Below are positions 17,884 through 27,870 of a DNA stretch of 37,722 bases, one piece after another. Under the pieces are notes generated by a model. The model did not search any database, had not been told where the DNA came from, and saw only the letters and a program-made list of their open reading frames with translations. Source of the DNA: Candidatus Levyibacteriota bacterium (lineage in GTDB: Bacteria > Patescibacteriota > Microgenomatia > Levybacterales > UBA12049); contig JACQKQ010000014.1 of NCBI GenBank assembly GCA_016204465.1, positions 1 through 37,722 on the forward strand, written 5' to 3'. Numbering within the stretch: the first letter of the stretch is position 1; every line of letters begins with the position of its first letter. A program made the translations under genes and the position numbers.

Positions 17884-18002
17884 TGGTTAAACCAGTGTAT
17901 GGGCAAACACCGTGAAAGTCGGTGGAAGTGCCGCTACTGTATATCCAGAAAACCATACACACCGTTTACCTAAAGTGAACGTGGCAAACCCGAGCAGGAA
18001 AC
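17884..18002 (+). promoter_or_regulatory. Cobalamin riboswitch
   Basis: CACCGtgaaagtCGGTGgaaGTGCCGCTACTGTatatcc resembles the cobalamin core (GGUG.aA.UCcgg..GcC.CC.CUaCUGU). GTGTATGG/CCATACAC pairing. B12-box-like CGAGCAGGAAAC directly abuts the ATG. Confidence 0.8.
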
Positions 18003-18563
18003 ATGAAAATTTCAAATTTCAAATTTTCAATTTCAAATACCCTAGCGCCTCTTTCCATCATTGCGTTTGCCGTTTTGCTGCGTTTACTTCCGCACCCGCC
18101 AAATGTAGCTCCGATTGCGGCGATGGCGCTGTTTGGCGGTTGTTATCTGAACAAAAAATATGCACTTGCTGTTCCGCTTTTTTCAATGGTTGTTTCCGAC
18201 TATTTCTTGGGATTCCATAATACCATGCTTTTTGTATATGGTTCTTTCATACTCACCGGTCTTGTTGGCATGTGGGTAAAAACGCATAGATCAGTTCCAA
18301 TAATCATTTCCGCAGCGCTCTTCTCATCACTCCTTTTTTTCATCATCACAAACTTTGGCGTTTGGCTGGTTACGAATATGTACCCAAAAACCATAGATGG
18401 CCTTTTGCAATCGTACACCATGGCAATTCCGTTTTTTAGAAATACTATTTTTGGTGATTTGCTCTATACAGGGCTGTTTTTTGGCAGTTTTGCATTCATC
18501 AAAAATCTGCTTTCCCTTTACCGTTTGAAACTTGTGCAATCAAAAGCTCCGAAATCTGTGTAA
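18003..18563 (+). CDS. Small polytopic membrane protein, putative ECF-type substrate-binding/cobalamin transporter component (DUF6580-like)
   Basis: Multiple TM segments (FAVLLRLLPHPPNVAPIAAMALFGG, VPLFSMVVSDYFLG, IISAALFSSLLFFIITNFGVWL); immediately downstream of the riboswitch. Confidence 0.7.
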   Translation: MKISNFKFSISNTLAPLSIIAFAVLLRLLPHPPNVAPIAAMALFGGCYLNKKYALAVPLFSMVVSDYFLGFHNTMLFVYGSFILTGLVGMWVKTHRSVPIIISAALFSSLLFFIITNFGVWLVTNMYPKTIDGLLQSYTMAIPFFRNTIFGDLLYTGLFFGSFAFIKNLLSLYRLKLVQSKAPKSV

Positions 18564-18642
18564 GCCAGATACTGTGCCGCAGCCGTTACAGTCGGATCGC
18601 AGGCTTTTGACAAGCATTGTTCCTTCGAGCAAAGGAAGCGCT

Positions 18643-19275
18643 ATGGTCAAACTTACAAAACAAACGACAAAACACTATTTTATTTCTGCAGGACTACTTG
18701 CGATTTCTGCTGTTTCATTTGGAATATTTCTTTCAAGTTCGCCACAGCAAAAAGTTTCACAAAACATTGAGAATAAAGTCCTCAGCGCACAAACTAGCCC
18801 AACGCAAACGCCTCCACCAACTGGCAAATCAATAAATGGATGGTCTGCGAATAGCCGATTTGTCGCTGCTTCTTCAACAGGAATTCCAACGTCTGTTTCA
18901 CAGCCAAAAGTCCATCAGCAAGAGCCAACCGCAACACCTCCGCCAGATAACGTACCAACCGCAGTTCCAACAGCAGAAACAGTACAGTTGCACGTTTCGA
19001 TCAACGGCGGAAACGAGTTCACGTTGACAATTGAGCAAGGGAAAAACCAGTGCGATGTGCTTGCAAAAGCGCTCCAAGATGGAAAGATCTCGCAACTGCT
19101 CATGCGTTTTGACAGCAATTTGGGAAGCTATGCTGTCTACCAGATTAACGGTCTGGGAAAAGAAAACTCGGTTTGGTGGGTCTATAAGGTTAACGGGCAA
19201 AGCCCCAGTCAGGGGTGTAGCTATATACAGGTGAGTAATGGCGATCGTGTCTCATGGGAATATATCGGGCACTAA
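18643..19275 (+). CDS. Membrane-anchored DUF4430 (transcobalamin C-terminal/beta-domain-like) protein
   Basis: N-terminal TM anchor, Pro/Thr linker, VQLHVSINGGNEFTLTIEQGKNQCDVLAKALQDG...GLGKENSVWWVYKVNGQSPSQGCSYIQVSNGDRVSWEY. Confidence 0.75.
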   Translation: MVKLTKQTTKHYFISAGLLAISAVSFGIFLSSSPQQKVSQNIENKVLSAQTSPTQTPPPTGKSINGWSANSRFVAASSTGIPTSVSQPKVHQQEPTATPPPDNVPTAVPTAETVQLHVSINGGNEFTLTIEQGKNQCDVLAKALQDGKISQLLMRFDSNLGSYAVYQINGLGKENSVWWVYKVNGQSPSQGCSYIQVSNGDRVSWEYIGH

Positions 19276-19285
19276 GGAGTTAAAA

Positions 19286-20668
19286 ATGCAAAAATTAACA
19301 ATCAAAATTACAGAGCAAAAAGTAAAGATTTTTCACTTTGCGTTATGGTGTTGCTTTTTCAGCTTTGCACTTTACATTTCTTCTTTAACAGTTTTTGCTG
19401 ATGCTTTAGTTGATAATGGCATCAATTTTCTGAAATCAAAGCAGGATGACACGGGAAGGATTACCAATGGGTTTAGCAATCCCTCGCAGTGGGCTGCGGT
19501 TGCATTTAGTGCCGCAGGCGTTCCAATTGACACCGTGAAAAACCCTAGCGTTTCTCTGCGGGATTTTTTACTTTCCCATCCGCCAGCTGCTACTTCAACA
19601 GTGAGCGATTGGGAGGCAGCACTTCTGGCAGTCGTTGCAGCAGGAGATGACCCGACAAATTTTGGCACTGTGAACTACGTTTCGCACATTGAAAGTGCTT
19701 ACAATAACCAGCAAATTGGCGAGACGTACCTTCTCAACGACGATATGTTTGGGCTTTTGGCTTTAATCGCAAGCGGGAGCACGGCAGATGCAACGATTAC
19801 GCAAGATACGCTTAACTTTATTATCGACCACCAGGCAGCAGACGGGAGCTTCAGTTGGTCGCCTGATACAACGTGTCAGTTCTGCGACACGTCAGACGAC
19901 ATGACTGCGGCGGCGATCCAGGCGTTGCAAGCGGCAAAAGATAGTGGCATGGCATACACTGGCACAAATACCTTGTTAAGCCTTGATAGCGCACTCGCGA
20001 ACGCGCGCGACGTGCTCATTTCGCATCAAAATGCAGACGGCGGGTTTGGCTACTTTGGCACAAGCGACGCAGACACGACAAGCTGGGCGCTTATGGCGTT
20101 TAATGTGTTGGGCTTAGGAGTTTCATCCCAGGCAACGCTTGCGAAAAACTGGCTCACTGCTCAGCAGAGCGCAAGTGGCGGCTTTCCAAGCTACAGCGGC
20201 GATGACACCACGACAACAAGTCACGCTCTGATTGCGCTATTGGGGAAAGGGTGGTTGCTTTACATGTTTGTCCCGCCATCAATTACACAAGCGCCTACGC
20301 CAACAGCGTCTGTTACCAGTACCCCAACACCGACGGTTTTGCTAACGCCTACGCCAACAGTAGTCATTACGCCTACCGTAACACCAACAATAGTACCAAC
20401 AGCAGTTCATTCACCAGCTCCAATTACAACAGTCGTACCGAGTCCAACGCCGACAGTGCAACCAACAAATGCTCAGGTTTTTACTGCACGCATTCTTTCG
20501 TCACCAACTGTAACTGCCGTATCAACACAACGTCCTTCCAAACAGGTAAAAGCGGCAAGTGCTGTTTCCCAATCCCCCTCATTTAGCACAACGAAAATGG
20601 CGTTTCTGCTGATTTCTGCAGTTTCCTTTGCAACAGCATTGGTGTATGCTCGACTTAAATTATGGTAA
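19286..20668 (+). CDS. Secreted, C-terminally anchored alpha/alpha-barrel protein (prenyltransferase/terpene-cyclase-like fold; transcobalamin alpha-domain-like)
   Basis: SD aaggag; signal peptide; repeats FLKSKQDDTGRI, FIIDHQAADGSFSW, LISHQNADGGFGYF, WLTAQQSASGGFPSY; Thr/Pro linker; C-terminal TM. Confidence 0.75.
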   Translation: MQKLTIKITEQKVKIFHFALWCCFFSFALYISSLTVFADALVDNGINFLKSKQDDTGRITNGFSNPSQWAAVAFSAAGVPIDTVKNPSVSLRDFLLSHPPAATSTVSDWEAALLAVVAAGDDPTNFGTVNYVSHIESAYNNQQIGETYLLNDDMFGLLALIASGSTADATITQDTLNFIIDHQAADGSFSWSPDTTCQFCDTSDDMTAAAIQALQAAKDSGMAYTGTNTLLSLDSALANARDVLISHQNADGGFGYFGTSDADTTSWALMAFNVLGLGVSSQATLAKNWLTAQQSASGGFPSYSGDDTTTTSHALIALLGKGWLLYMFVPPSITQAPTPTASVTSTPTPTVLLTPTPTVVITPTVTPTIVPTAVHSPAPITTVVPSPTPTVQPTNAQVFTARILSSPTVTAVSTQRPSKQVKAASAVSQSPSFSTTKMAFLLISAVSFATALVYARLKLW

Positions 20669-21216
20669 AGATTTACACGAGAACCGGCGACAAAGGGCAG
20701 ACGTCATTGTACGGCGGGAAGCGCGTTTCGAAAAGTTCGCTTCGCATAGAAACAATAGGGACGGTTGACGAGCTCAATAGCGCAATAGGCGCGGCGATTG
20801 CAGGAATTAGGAATAAGGAATTAGGAATTAGGAAAGAACTGGAAAAAATACAAAATGACCTTTTCACCATTGGTGCTGTTCTCGCGTCTCCTTCTACGAT
20901 GAACAATGAACCAATAACCAATAACGTCAAAATTCGCGTTATTCATTTTGAAAAACTCATCGATCAACTCACCAAAAAACTTCCGGAACTTCGTAATTTC
21001 ATCCTCCCCGGAGGAAGGAGGGCAGGAGCAGCGCTGCACTTAGCTCGCTCCATCTGCCGCCGTGCAGAGCGTCGGCTTGTCGAGTTATCTAAAAAGGAAA
21101 CAGTGCCAAACCACATCTTTATTTACTTTAATCGTCTTTCAGATTTACTTTTTACCATGGCGCGTTTTGTCAATTATCAAGAAAAGCAAAAAGAAACCAT
21201 CTGGCAGAACAAATAA
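20662..21216 (+). CDS. ATP:cob(I)alamin adenosyltransferase, PduO type
   Basis: MVKIYTRTGDKGQTSLYGGKRVSKSSLRIETIGTVDELNSAIG; FILPGGRRAGAALHLARSICRRAERRLVEL; FINxLSDLLFxMARF-like end. Confidence 0.95.
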   Translation: MVKIYTRTGDKGQTSLYGGKRVSKSSLRIETIGTVDELNSAIGAAIAGIRNKELGIRKELEKIQNDLFTIGAVLASPSTMNNEPITNNVKIRVIHFEKLIDQLTKKLPELRNFILPGGRRAGAALHLARSICRRAERRLVELSKKETVPNHIFIYFNRLSDLLFTMARFVNYQEKQKETIWQNK

Positions 21217-21261
21217 GGCGTTTTACTTCCTCTTTACTGCTTTTCGTGCTATCATACGTTT

Positions 21262-21744
21262 ATGGACAATTCTGCTCAAAAGACACAAAATACATCTTTG
21301 GCAACACCAGCGCCAGCTCCTTTACAGCAACCATCGCCGCCGCAAGTTGCTCAAACACCAATTAGCGGAGTACAAAAAGAGCACGAGGTTTTGGGAGCGC
21401 CATTGCAATCATCGGAAACACTGCTAACGCCGGTTGAGACAAAGCCTGCGCTCTCTCCCGAAGTAGAAAAAGCAGGGGTTGAAGTACCGCTTGAGCATGA
21501 ACCGCCGCAAATTCCACACGAGGCACAAGAAGCAGGACTAGCACACGCAAAAGAATCAGCACCACTGCCAACTACCCCTTCAGAAACGTTAGTGTTGCCA
21601 ATGGATCCAAAACAGGCGCACATTATACTCAAAACCCATAAGAAAATTTCCGATTCTATCGTGTGGCTTGCTATGTTGGTTTTAAGGCAAGTAAAAATGA
21701 TGCACGAAAAAGTTATTGGGAGGGACGAAAATGCCGGGAATTGA
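21262..21744 (+). CDS. Pro/Ala/Glu-rich hypothetical protein upstream of the ATPase
   Basis: Intact ORF, low-complexity N-terminus, hydrophobic C-terminus; overlaps next gene. Confidence 0.6.
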   Translation: MDNSAQKTQNTSLATPAPAPLQQPSPPQVAQTPISGVQKEHEVLGAPLQSSETLLTPVETKPALSPEVEKAGVEVPLEHEPPQIPHEAQEAGLAHAKESAPLPTTPSETLVLPMDPKQAHIILKTHKKISDSIVWLAMLVLRQVKMMHEKVIGRDENAGN

Positions 21745-24097
21745 TAATATCACCGCGTTTATTTTAGCATTGCTTTTTGGCGTGTTTGGCGCATTGTTTT
21801 TCGTTGGTGCAACTGCCGCTTTTTTATACCTTTTTGCTCTTTGGTTTAGGTTTCGCAACCGCGAGCAAGAGTCGGTTGGCTCTGTTTTACTGCAGGTAGC
21901 GCTCCCGCGGGAAAACGAAATTAAAATTGACGCGGCCGAGCAGTTTTTCTCCTCCCTTGTCTCGCTTCGAAAGGGCGGCATATTGTCGTTTCTGAAAATG
22001 CAACCCCACATTGGGTTTGAGATTGTCGGTTTGCCCGGTGACATTCGGTTTTATATCCACGTGCCAGGAAAGCTTCGCGATTTAGTAGAAAAGCAGATCA
22101 ACGGCGCGTATCCGGACGCGGATATAAAGACGATTGACGAGGCAACGGCCAAGGGCAAGCAGTACATTGCCGGTGACGAGTACAACATTTTTTCAGAGGA
22201 GGGTAAGGTTGCGTTTGTTTCCCTAAAACTTAAGGGGCCAAGCTACCTGCCGATTAAAGTCTACAAAGATTTACCAACCGATCCACTTTCCTCAATTACA
22301 TCTGTGCTTGCGAAGATGACAGACGGCGAAGGTGCGGCAATTCAAATCCTCGTTAGTCCAACGGGTAGCAAATGGAAAAAGCAAGGCCGATCCTACGTTG
22401 CAAAAACAAAAAAAACCGAAGCAAATCCCGATACGGCTAAGTACTCGGCAGATGCTAAGGAGCTTGAAGCAATTGAAAACAAGGTAGGGAAAGCAGGTTT
22501 TGATACGGTGGTTCGTATTGTCGTGTCTTCAAGCACAAAAGAAGCGGCAGACGCTCACCTTGCCAACATCACCACCGCCTTTAGCCAATTTAGCGGCCAA
22601 AATTCATTTATAAAAAATAAACACTATCTCAAGTGGGCATTTATGACCGACTTTATCTACCGATACATTCCTATGCGCGGGCAGACATCGGTTTTGTCAA
22701 GTGAAGAATTAGCAACTATTTTTCACTTTCCAAATAAGAGCGTGACAACCCCGCACATCCATTGGATTTCGGCAAAACGAGCGCCGGCTCCAGCACAGAT
22801 TCCAGAAAAAGGTCTCTTCCTTGGAAAAAGTACTTATCGAGGACTTACAAAACCTGTCTTTATGGATATAGACGACAGGCGGCGGCACATGTACATTATT
22901 GGTAAAACCGGTACCGGAAAATCGGAGTTTCTAAAAGCGATGATTATGCAGGACATTAGGGAAGGACAAGGGGTTGCGGTGATTGACCCGCACGGCGATT
23001 TGGTGGAAGATATTTTACCGCTTGTTCCGCCTGCTAGGGCAGAAGATGTTATCTTGTTTGATCCGTCCGACACAAGCAGACCTATGGGCTTTAATATGCT
23101 TGAGGCGCAAACAGAGGAGCAGAGACACTTAGTAGTTACTTCGATTATTGGCCTTATGTACAAGCTTTTCGATCCGCACAAAACCGGTATTATTGGTCCG
23201 CGGTTTGAGCATGCCATTAGAAACGCAATGCTTACTGTCATGTACGAGCCGGGGAGCACGTTTGTTGAGGTAGTGCGCGCGTTAACAGACGCAGCATATG
23301 TTCAAGAATTACTACCAAAAGTGCAGGACCCGATAATCCGGCGCTACTGGACCGACCAGATTGCCCAAACATCTGACTTTCATAAATCAGAGGTTTTGGA
23401 TTACATCGTTTCAAAATTCGGCCGGTTTGTCACCAACAAGATGATTCGAAATATCATTGGCCAGTCAGATAGCGCATTTAACTTTCGAAAAGTCATGGAT
23501 GAAAAGAAAATTTTGCTTGTGAATCTCTCGAAAGGAAAAATTGGCGAAGAGAATTCAAGCTTTCTAGGCTTGGTGCTTGTCCCAAAAATTCTTGTTGCCG
23601 CAATGAGCCGGCAGGATATGCCAAAAGAAAAGCGCACGGACTTTTTCCTCTACGTTGACGAGTTTCAAAACTTCGCAACGCCCGATTTTGCGCAAATTTT
23701 GTCAGAAGCCCGTAAGTACAAGCTTAATCTTATCGTTGCCAACCAGTTTATCGGTCAAATGGAAGAAGAGGTGAAAAACGCGATTTTTGGCAATGTCGGA
23801 TCACTCATTGCCTTTCGCGTTGGCGTCACCGATGCAAACTATTTGCAGCACGAATTCCAGCCGACGTTTACCGAAGCAGACCTTATTAACATTGACAAGT
23901 ACAACTGCTACATTAAAACAATTGTCGGCGGAGAGCCGGCCCCGCCGTTTTCCATGGACTTAACCCGCGATATGTCCGAGGAAAAAAGGCTTGCCAACCC
24001 TCGTGTTTCGGAGCTTGTCAAAGAGCTCTCACGCCTCAAGTACGGCCGCGACATTGCGGTTATTGAGGCAGAGATTGCGCAACGCGCTCGATTGTAA
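21731..24097 (+). CDS. DUF87/HerA-TraG-like membrane-anchored ATPase
   Basis: N-terminal TM; Walker A YIIGKTGTGKSEFLKAMIM; GVAVIDPHGDLVEDIL; Walker B-like FFLYVDEFQNFA; ANQFIGQM. Confidence 0.85.
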   Translation: MPGIDNITAFILALLFGVFGALFFVGATAAFLYLFALWFRFRNREQESVGSVLLQVALPRENEIKIDAAEQFFSSLVSLRKGGILSFLKMQPHIGFEIVGLPGDIRFYIHVPGKLRDLVEKQINGAYPDADIKTIDEATAKGKQYIAGDEYNIFSEEGKVAFVSLKLKGPSYLPIKVYKDLPTDPLSSITSVLAKMTDGEGAAIQILVSPTGSKWKKQGRSYVAKTKKTEANPDTAKYSADAKELEAIENKVGKAGFDTVVRIVVSSSTKEAADAHLANITTAFSQFSGQNSFIKNKHYLKWAFMTDFIYRYIPMRGQTSVLSSEELATIFHFPNKSVTTPHIHWISAKRAPAPAQIPEKGLFLGKSTYRGLTKPVFMDIDDRRRHMYIIGKTGTGKSEFLKAMIMQDIREGQGVAVIDPHGDLVEDILPLVPPARAEDVILFDPSDTSRPMGFNMLEAQTEEQRHLVVTSIIGLMYKLFDPHKTGIIGPRFEHAIRNAMLTVMYEPGSTFVEVVRALTDAAYVQELLPKVQDPIIRRYWTDQIAQTSDFHKSEVLDYIVSKFGRFVTNKMIRNIIGQSDSAFNFRKVMDEKKILLVNLSKGKIGEENSSFLGLVLVPKILVAAMSRQDMPKEKRTDFFLYVDEFQNFATPDFAQILSEARKYKLNLIVANQFIGQMEEEVKNAIFGNVGSLIAFRVGVTDANYLQHEFQPTFTEADLINIDKYNCYIKTIVGGEPAPPFSMDLTRDMSEEKRLANPRVSELVKELSRLKYGRDIAVIEAEIAQRARL
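24016..24097 (+). repeat. 82-bp perfect direct repeat, left copy (3' end of ATPase gene)
   Basis: TGTCAAAGAGCTCTCACGCC...CAACGCGCTCGATTGTAA, identical to 27871-27952. Confidence 0.97.
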
Positions 24098-24169
24098 CTA
24101 TGACAGAAAGTGGAGAAGTCCCAGTTAGGCCACAAAAGCAGCCAGCATTTACGCAAACCTTTTTGCTGG

Positions 24170-24780
24170 ACTCCTGAGGAGATTGTTGGAAATTACTCCC
24201 TAATTCCAGAAAAAAGAGGATGAAAATGGGTGGAAGACGAGTACAACGAGCCTCAAAAATATCCAATGCCGTATCAATTGACCAAAGACCTGGTGCAGTT
24301 GCTCTACGGCAGGAAATTGGCCTTTGGGAAACAGATAATGTCATTGGTAAACAAACAGACAAAACTGCTCTGTCTGTTACGGCGGAAAGAATAACGAGGT
24401 TGACAGTGCTTTCTCTTACTGGAAAATCTACTGATGCAAAAACAAAAGTAGTTATCAAACGACTCACAACATTTCCAGACAGAGTACGGATAACACTCAC
24501 CGCAGACAATGGTGCTGAAAATACCAATCATCAAGAGATTGCAAAAAAGCTTGGAGTATCTGTCTTCTTCTGTCACGCATACCATTCTTGGGAAAAAGGG
24601 ACTGTAGAAAATACTAATGGGAGAATCAGAAGACATATTCCAAAAGGTATGAGCATAGATACAATTACTGAGAATCAAATCAAAACATTGGAGCACCACT
24701 TGAACTCAACACTACGGAAAAGTTTCAAAGGATACGTCACGTTACACACAAAGAGATCATGCCACCAGATTCGTAGCTCA
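24170..24780 (+). pseudogene. IS30-family transposase remnant
   Basis: WTPEEIVGNYSLIPEKRG* then KMGGRRVQRASKISNAVSIDQRPGAVALRQEIGLWETDNVIG, TADNGAENTNH, YHSWEKGTVENTNGRIRRHIPKG; N-terminal HTH deleted and C-terminus frameshifted. Confidence 0.85.
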
Positions 24781-25134
24781 AGGGTTTGCTGTTGTTTGTC
24801 GGGAATAACGTGGAGTGCTACCTCTTCATACGGCGGTACTTTGGGGAGTTGGAGTTCATGGGAGTAGAACGAGATTTTCCGATACCCATTTGTTCTCCGC
24901 TTCTCTCGTAAACAGAAAATGTCATTGATATAGGTATAGGGTTTGGGAATGGTAAACGGACGAAAGAGTGTTTTTCCTTCTCTGCGTGCTTTGCTAAATC
25001 GTATGATGGGAATATATCATATCCAGACCTAGTCCGATTTTCAGTCGGAAACAGTCCGATTTTGAATCGTAAGTAACAAAATTTTTTTAGGGCTTGACAA
25101 CTTTAATATAAAGTAGTACTACGATATTGAAATC

Positions 25135-26430
25135 ATGGAGACTTTAAAGTTTAATCCAGAAAAATATAGAGCACAATTTCCTGCCTTAAGAAAACCTGAT
25201 GCCCCCATTTTTTTAGATGCTGTAGGCGGAACATAAATGCCGGATTCTGCAATTGAAGCTATAATAGATTATTCTATCAATAAAAATGGGAATAAAGGAG
25301 GAGTTTTTCCAACGAGTATTGCGACTGATGAAACAATAGATAGAGCTGCTAAAGTAACAGCAGATTTTATAAATGCTCCAGAGGCAGACGAGATTGTTTT
25401 TGGGGCAAATTTTACAAGCATTGCATTTCAAGTGAGTCGGGCTATTAGCACTGAATGGAAAGTGGGAGATGAGATTGTTGTTACAAGATTAGATCATGAT
25501 GCAAATGTTTCTCCTTGGATACGCGCTGCTGAAGATAGAGGTGTGACCGTTCTTCATGCAGATATTATTAATGGGGATGCTCAAATTGACATAGAAATGT
25601 ATGCCCAACTTCTTTCTCGGAAGACAAAGCTTGTCGCATTTTGTGCAGCATCTTCTTCTATAGGAACCCGTACAGACGTAAAAACAATCACAGAACTTGC
25701 ACATCAGGTTGGTGCAATGGCTTATGTTGATGCAGTTGCGTATGCTCCTCACGGGCCAATTGATGTTCAAGAGTGGGGCGCAGATTTTGTTGGTATTTCT
25801 GCATATAAATTTTTTGGGCCACATGTAGGGCTTTTATGGGGGAAAAGAGAGCATCTAGAAAGATTACCGGCATATAAAATTCGGCCTGCTCCAGATGAAA
25901 TACCGGGGAAATGGATGAATGGAGCACAGCCATATGAACTTCTTGCAGGTGCAACTGCGGCAATGGAATATCTTGCAGCAATCGGAGGTGACCATCCAGA
26001 ATATCAAGATCAGTTTCCCCAATTTACCGGCAGAAGAAGAGATATGAAGACTGGAATGACAGCAATAGAAAAATATGAAAATGGACTTACATGGAAATTT
26101 ATTAGAGAGATGAAAGGTAGATCCAAATATAGACTTTGGGGAATAGTAGATGAAGAAAAAGCACAGTGGAGAGTTCCAACAATTGCAGTATCAAGAGATG
26201 GAGAAAAATCAAACGACATGGCTTTTTTTCTCTCACGTGAAGGAAACGGTATAAATATTTGGAGTCGGAGTGTATATTCTAAGTCACTGTCTGATCGTTT
26301 AGGTCTTGAAAAAACAGGAGGATTTATTCGAGTAGGATTTGTTCATTATAATACCAATGAAGAAGTTGATAGATTATTGGATGCTCTTGATACGTATGGA
26401 AAACCTCCGAAAACTATTTCGACTCCTTAG
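25135..26430 (+). pseudogene. Class V aminotransferase / cysteine desulfurase-like gene with an in-frame TAA
   Basis: METLKFNPEKYRAQFPALRKPDAPIFLDAVGGT-TAA-MPDSAIEAIIDY...; family typically has GGTQVP here. PLP-Lys region YKFFGPHVGLLWGKRE. Confidence 0.8.
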
Positions 26431-26569
26431 ATGTTTTTATAATGAGTAAATTCTCCTTCAGAGGGTGAGTTGAACGGTAGTCTTCTTCTTTCTTGACATT
26501 GTCATTTATTATTGTTATCGTTCACCTTGAAAATGGTACGCGCACATGCAAAATAAAGAGTAAGAAGAC

Positions 26570-27370
26570 ATGTTACATAGTCAACCGTCAGAAAGAATTA
26601 TTTCGCCAAATCTGCTAACGCCGGAAGGTATGTCTGCCTTTGATGCCATTTCATTTTCAAAAATGAAATTCGGTTCTTTGCCCGATGTTCGCAAATTTGC
26701 CGAGCAGGTGGCGGAAATTATTGACCCGGAATTGGTAAACAGCAAAACGGTGGTTGCGGCCGTTGAGTATGATTATGCTCCGGCGGCGGGAGTGCTGCTT
26801 GCGGAAGAAGTTGCCCGATTGATAAGCCAAAAACATAATGTAAAATTGCCATTTCTTCGTATTCGACAACACAACACTCCGACAGTGGATTTTGCGGTAC
26901 TTTCCCTGGAAGAACGGACTGTATATTTACATTCAATTGTCTATGATGTTGTGCCAAGTACGGTTAGTGATAAAAACATTATTTTTGTCGATGACATACG
27001 AACGACTGGTGGACATGAGGCGGTAGCCCGAGAGAATCTTGGCAATTTACCGAGAGATGTGACGTACGCATACGCTGCTATTCTCGATCCCAATAGCGAC
27101 CCGCGTATTGAGCAAACGCTTACGATGGCGGCGATTCATTCCATCGAGGATATAGCCGGGATCATGTTGGACGAGCAGTTTGTGGTAACCACTAAACTGT
27201 GCAAATATCTATTGGTTTATGGACAGCCGGAAGATATTGCAAAACTAGCACGCATGCTTCCTTTGGACCGTCTACAGAAACTGTATATATGCATGAAAAA
27301 TTCGTTGTATAATACTGTGCCGAAGTATGCCCTTAACACCCGTTTGTTTGAAAACTATGCACAGAGATAA
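26570..27370 (+). CDS. Phosphoribosyltransferase-like protein
   Basis: PRPP-binding signature NIIFVDDIRTTGGHEAVARENL; TVVAAVEYDYAPAAGVLLAEEVA. Confidence 0.75.
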   Translation: MLHSQPSERIISPNLLTPEGMSAFDAISFSKMKFGSLPDVRKFAEQVAEIIDPELVNSKTVVAAVEYDYAPAAGVLLAEEVARLISQKHNVKLPFLRIRQHNTPTVDFAVLSLEERTVYLHSIVYDVVPSTVSDKNIIFVDDIRTTGGHEAVARENLGNLPRDVTYAYAAILDPNSDPRIEQTLTMAAIHSIEDIAGIMLDEQFVVTTKLCKYLLVYGQPEDIAKLARMLPLDRLQKLYICMKNSLYNTVPKYALNTRLFENYAQR

Positions 27371-27794
27371 CTGGAAAAGACGAATCGCAGTAGATTTTGA
27401 TGGGGTCGTCCATAAGTTTCGAAAGGGAACACATGATGAATCAATTTATGATGAACCGAATGCGGAGGTCCTTAAGGGGATTCATGAACTTCTCAAACAG
27501 GATTTTATTGTCTTTATTCATTCCGCACGGGAGCGCGACAAAATAAAAGAATGGATGGATACATTGTATCCTTGGTTTGGACCCCGAGCTGCTGCTGAAA
27601 AGATAGGATTTCCGGTAGTCATTATTCCGGAGAAAGACGAACACTGGCACGAAACAAGAGTACTCGGTATAACAAATGTAAAAATCGCTGCCCTTATTTA
27701 CATAGATGACCATGCATTTCATTTCACTGGCAGTTGGGAAGATGCGATGAAAGAATGGAAGAGAAGGAGACTTCTTTTGGAGGACACAACTTGA
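27357..27794 (+). CDS. HAD-like small phosphatase
   Basis: RIAVDFDGVVHKF, FIHSARERDKIKEWM, ALIYIDDHAFHF; start overlaps the PRTase 3' end by 14 nt. Confidence 0.7.
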   Translation: MHRDNWKRRIAVDFDGVVHKFRKGTHDESIYDEPNAEVLKGIHELLKQDFIVFIHSARERDKIKEWMDTLYPWFGPRAAAEKIGFPVVIIPEKDEHWHETRVLGITNVKIAALIYIDDHAFHFTGSWEDAMKEWKRRRLLLEDTT

Positions 27795-27870
27795 GGCTTC
27801 GCTCGCTTAAGAGGATTGATAATATGCTATCTGAATCTGGTACAAAACTCCTATTAGCTTATCCCCGCAA

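Noticed and set aside
25234-25236. Stop-codon reassignment to explain the TAA in the aminotransferase
   Set aside because: TAA terminates many intact genes here and TGA also appears as a normal stop (e.g. gap), so a point nonsense mutation is simpler.
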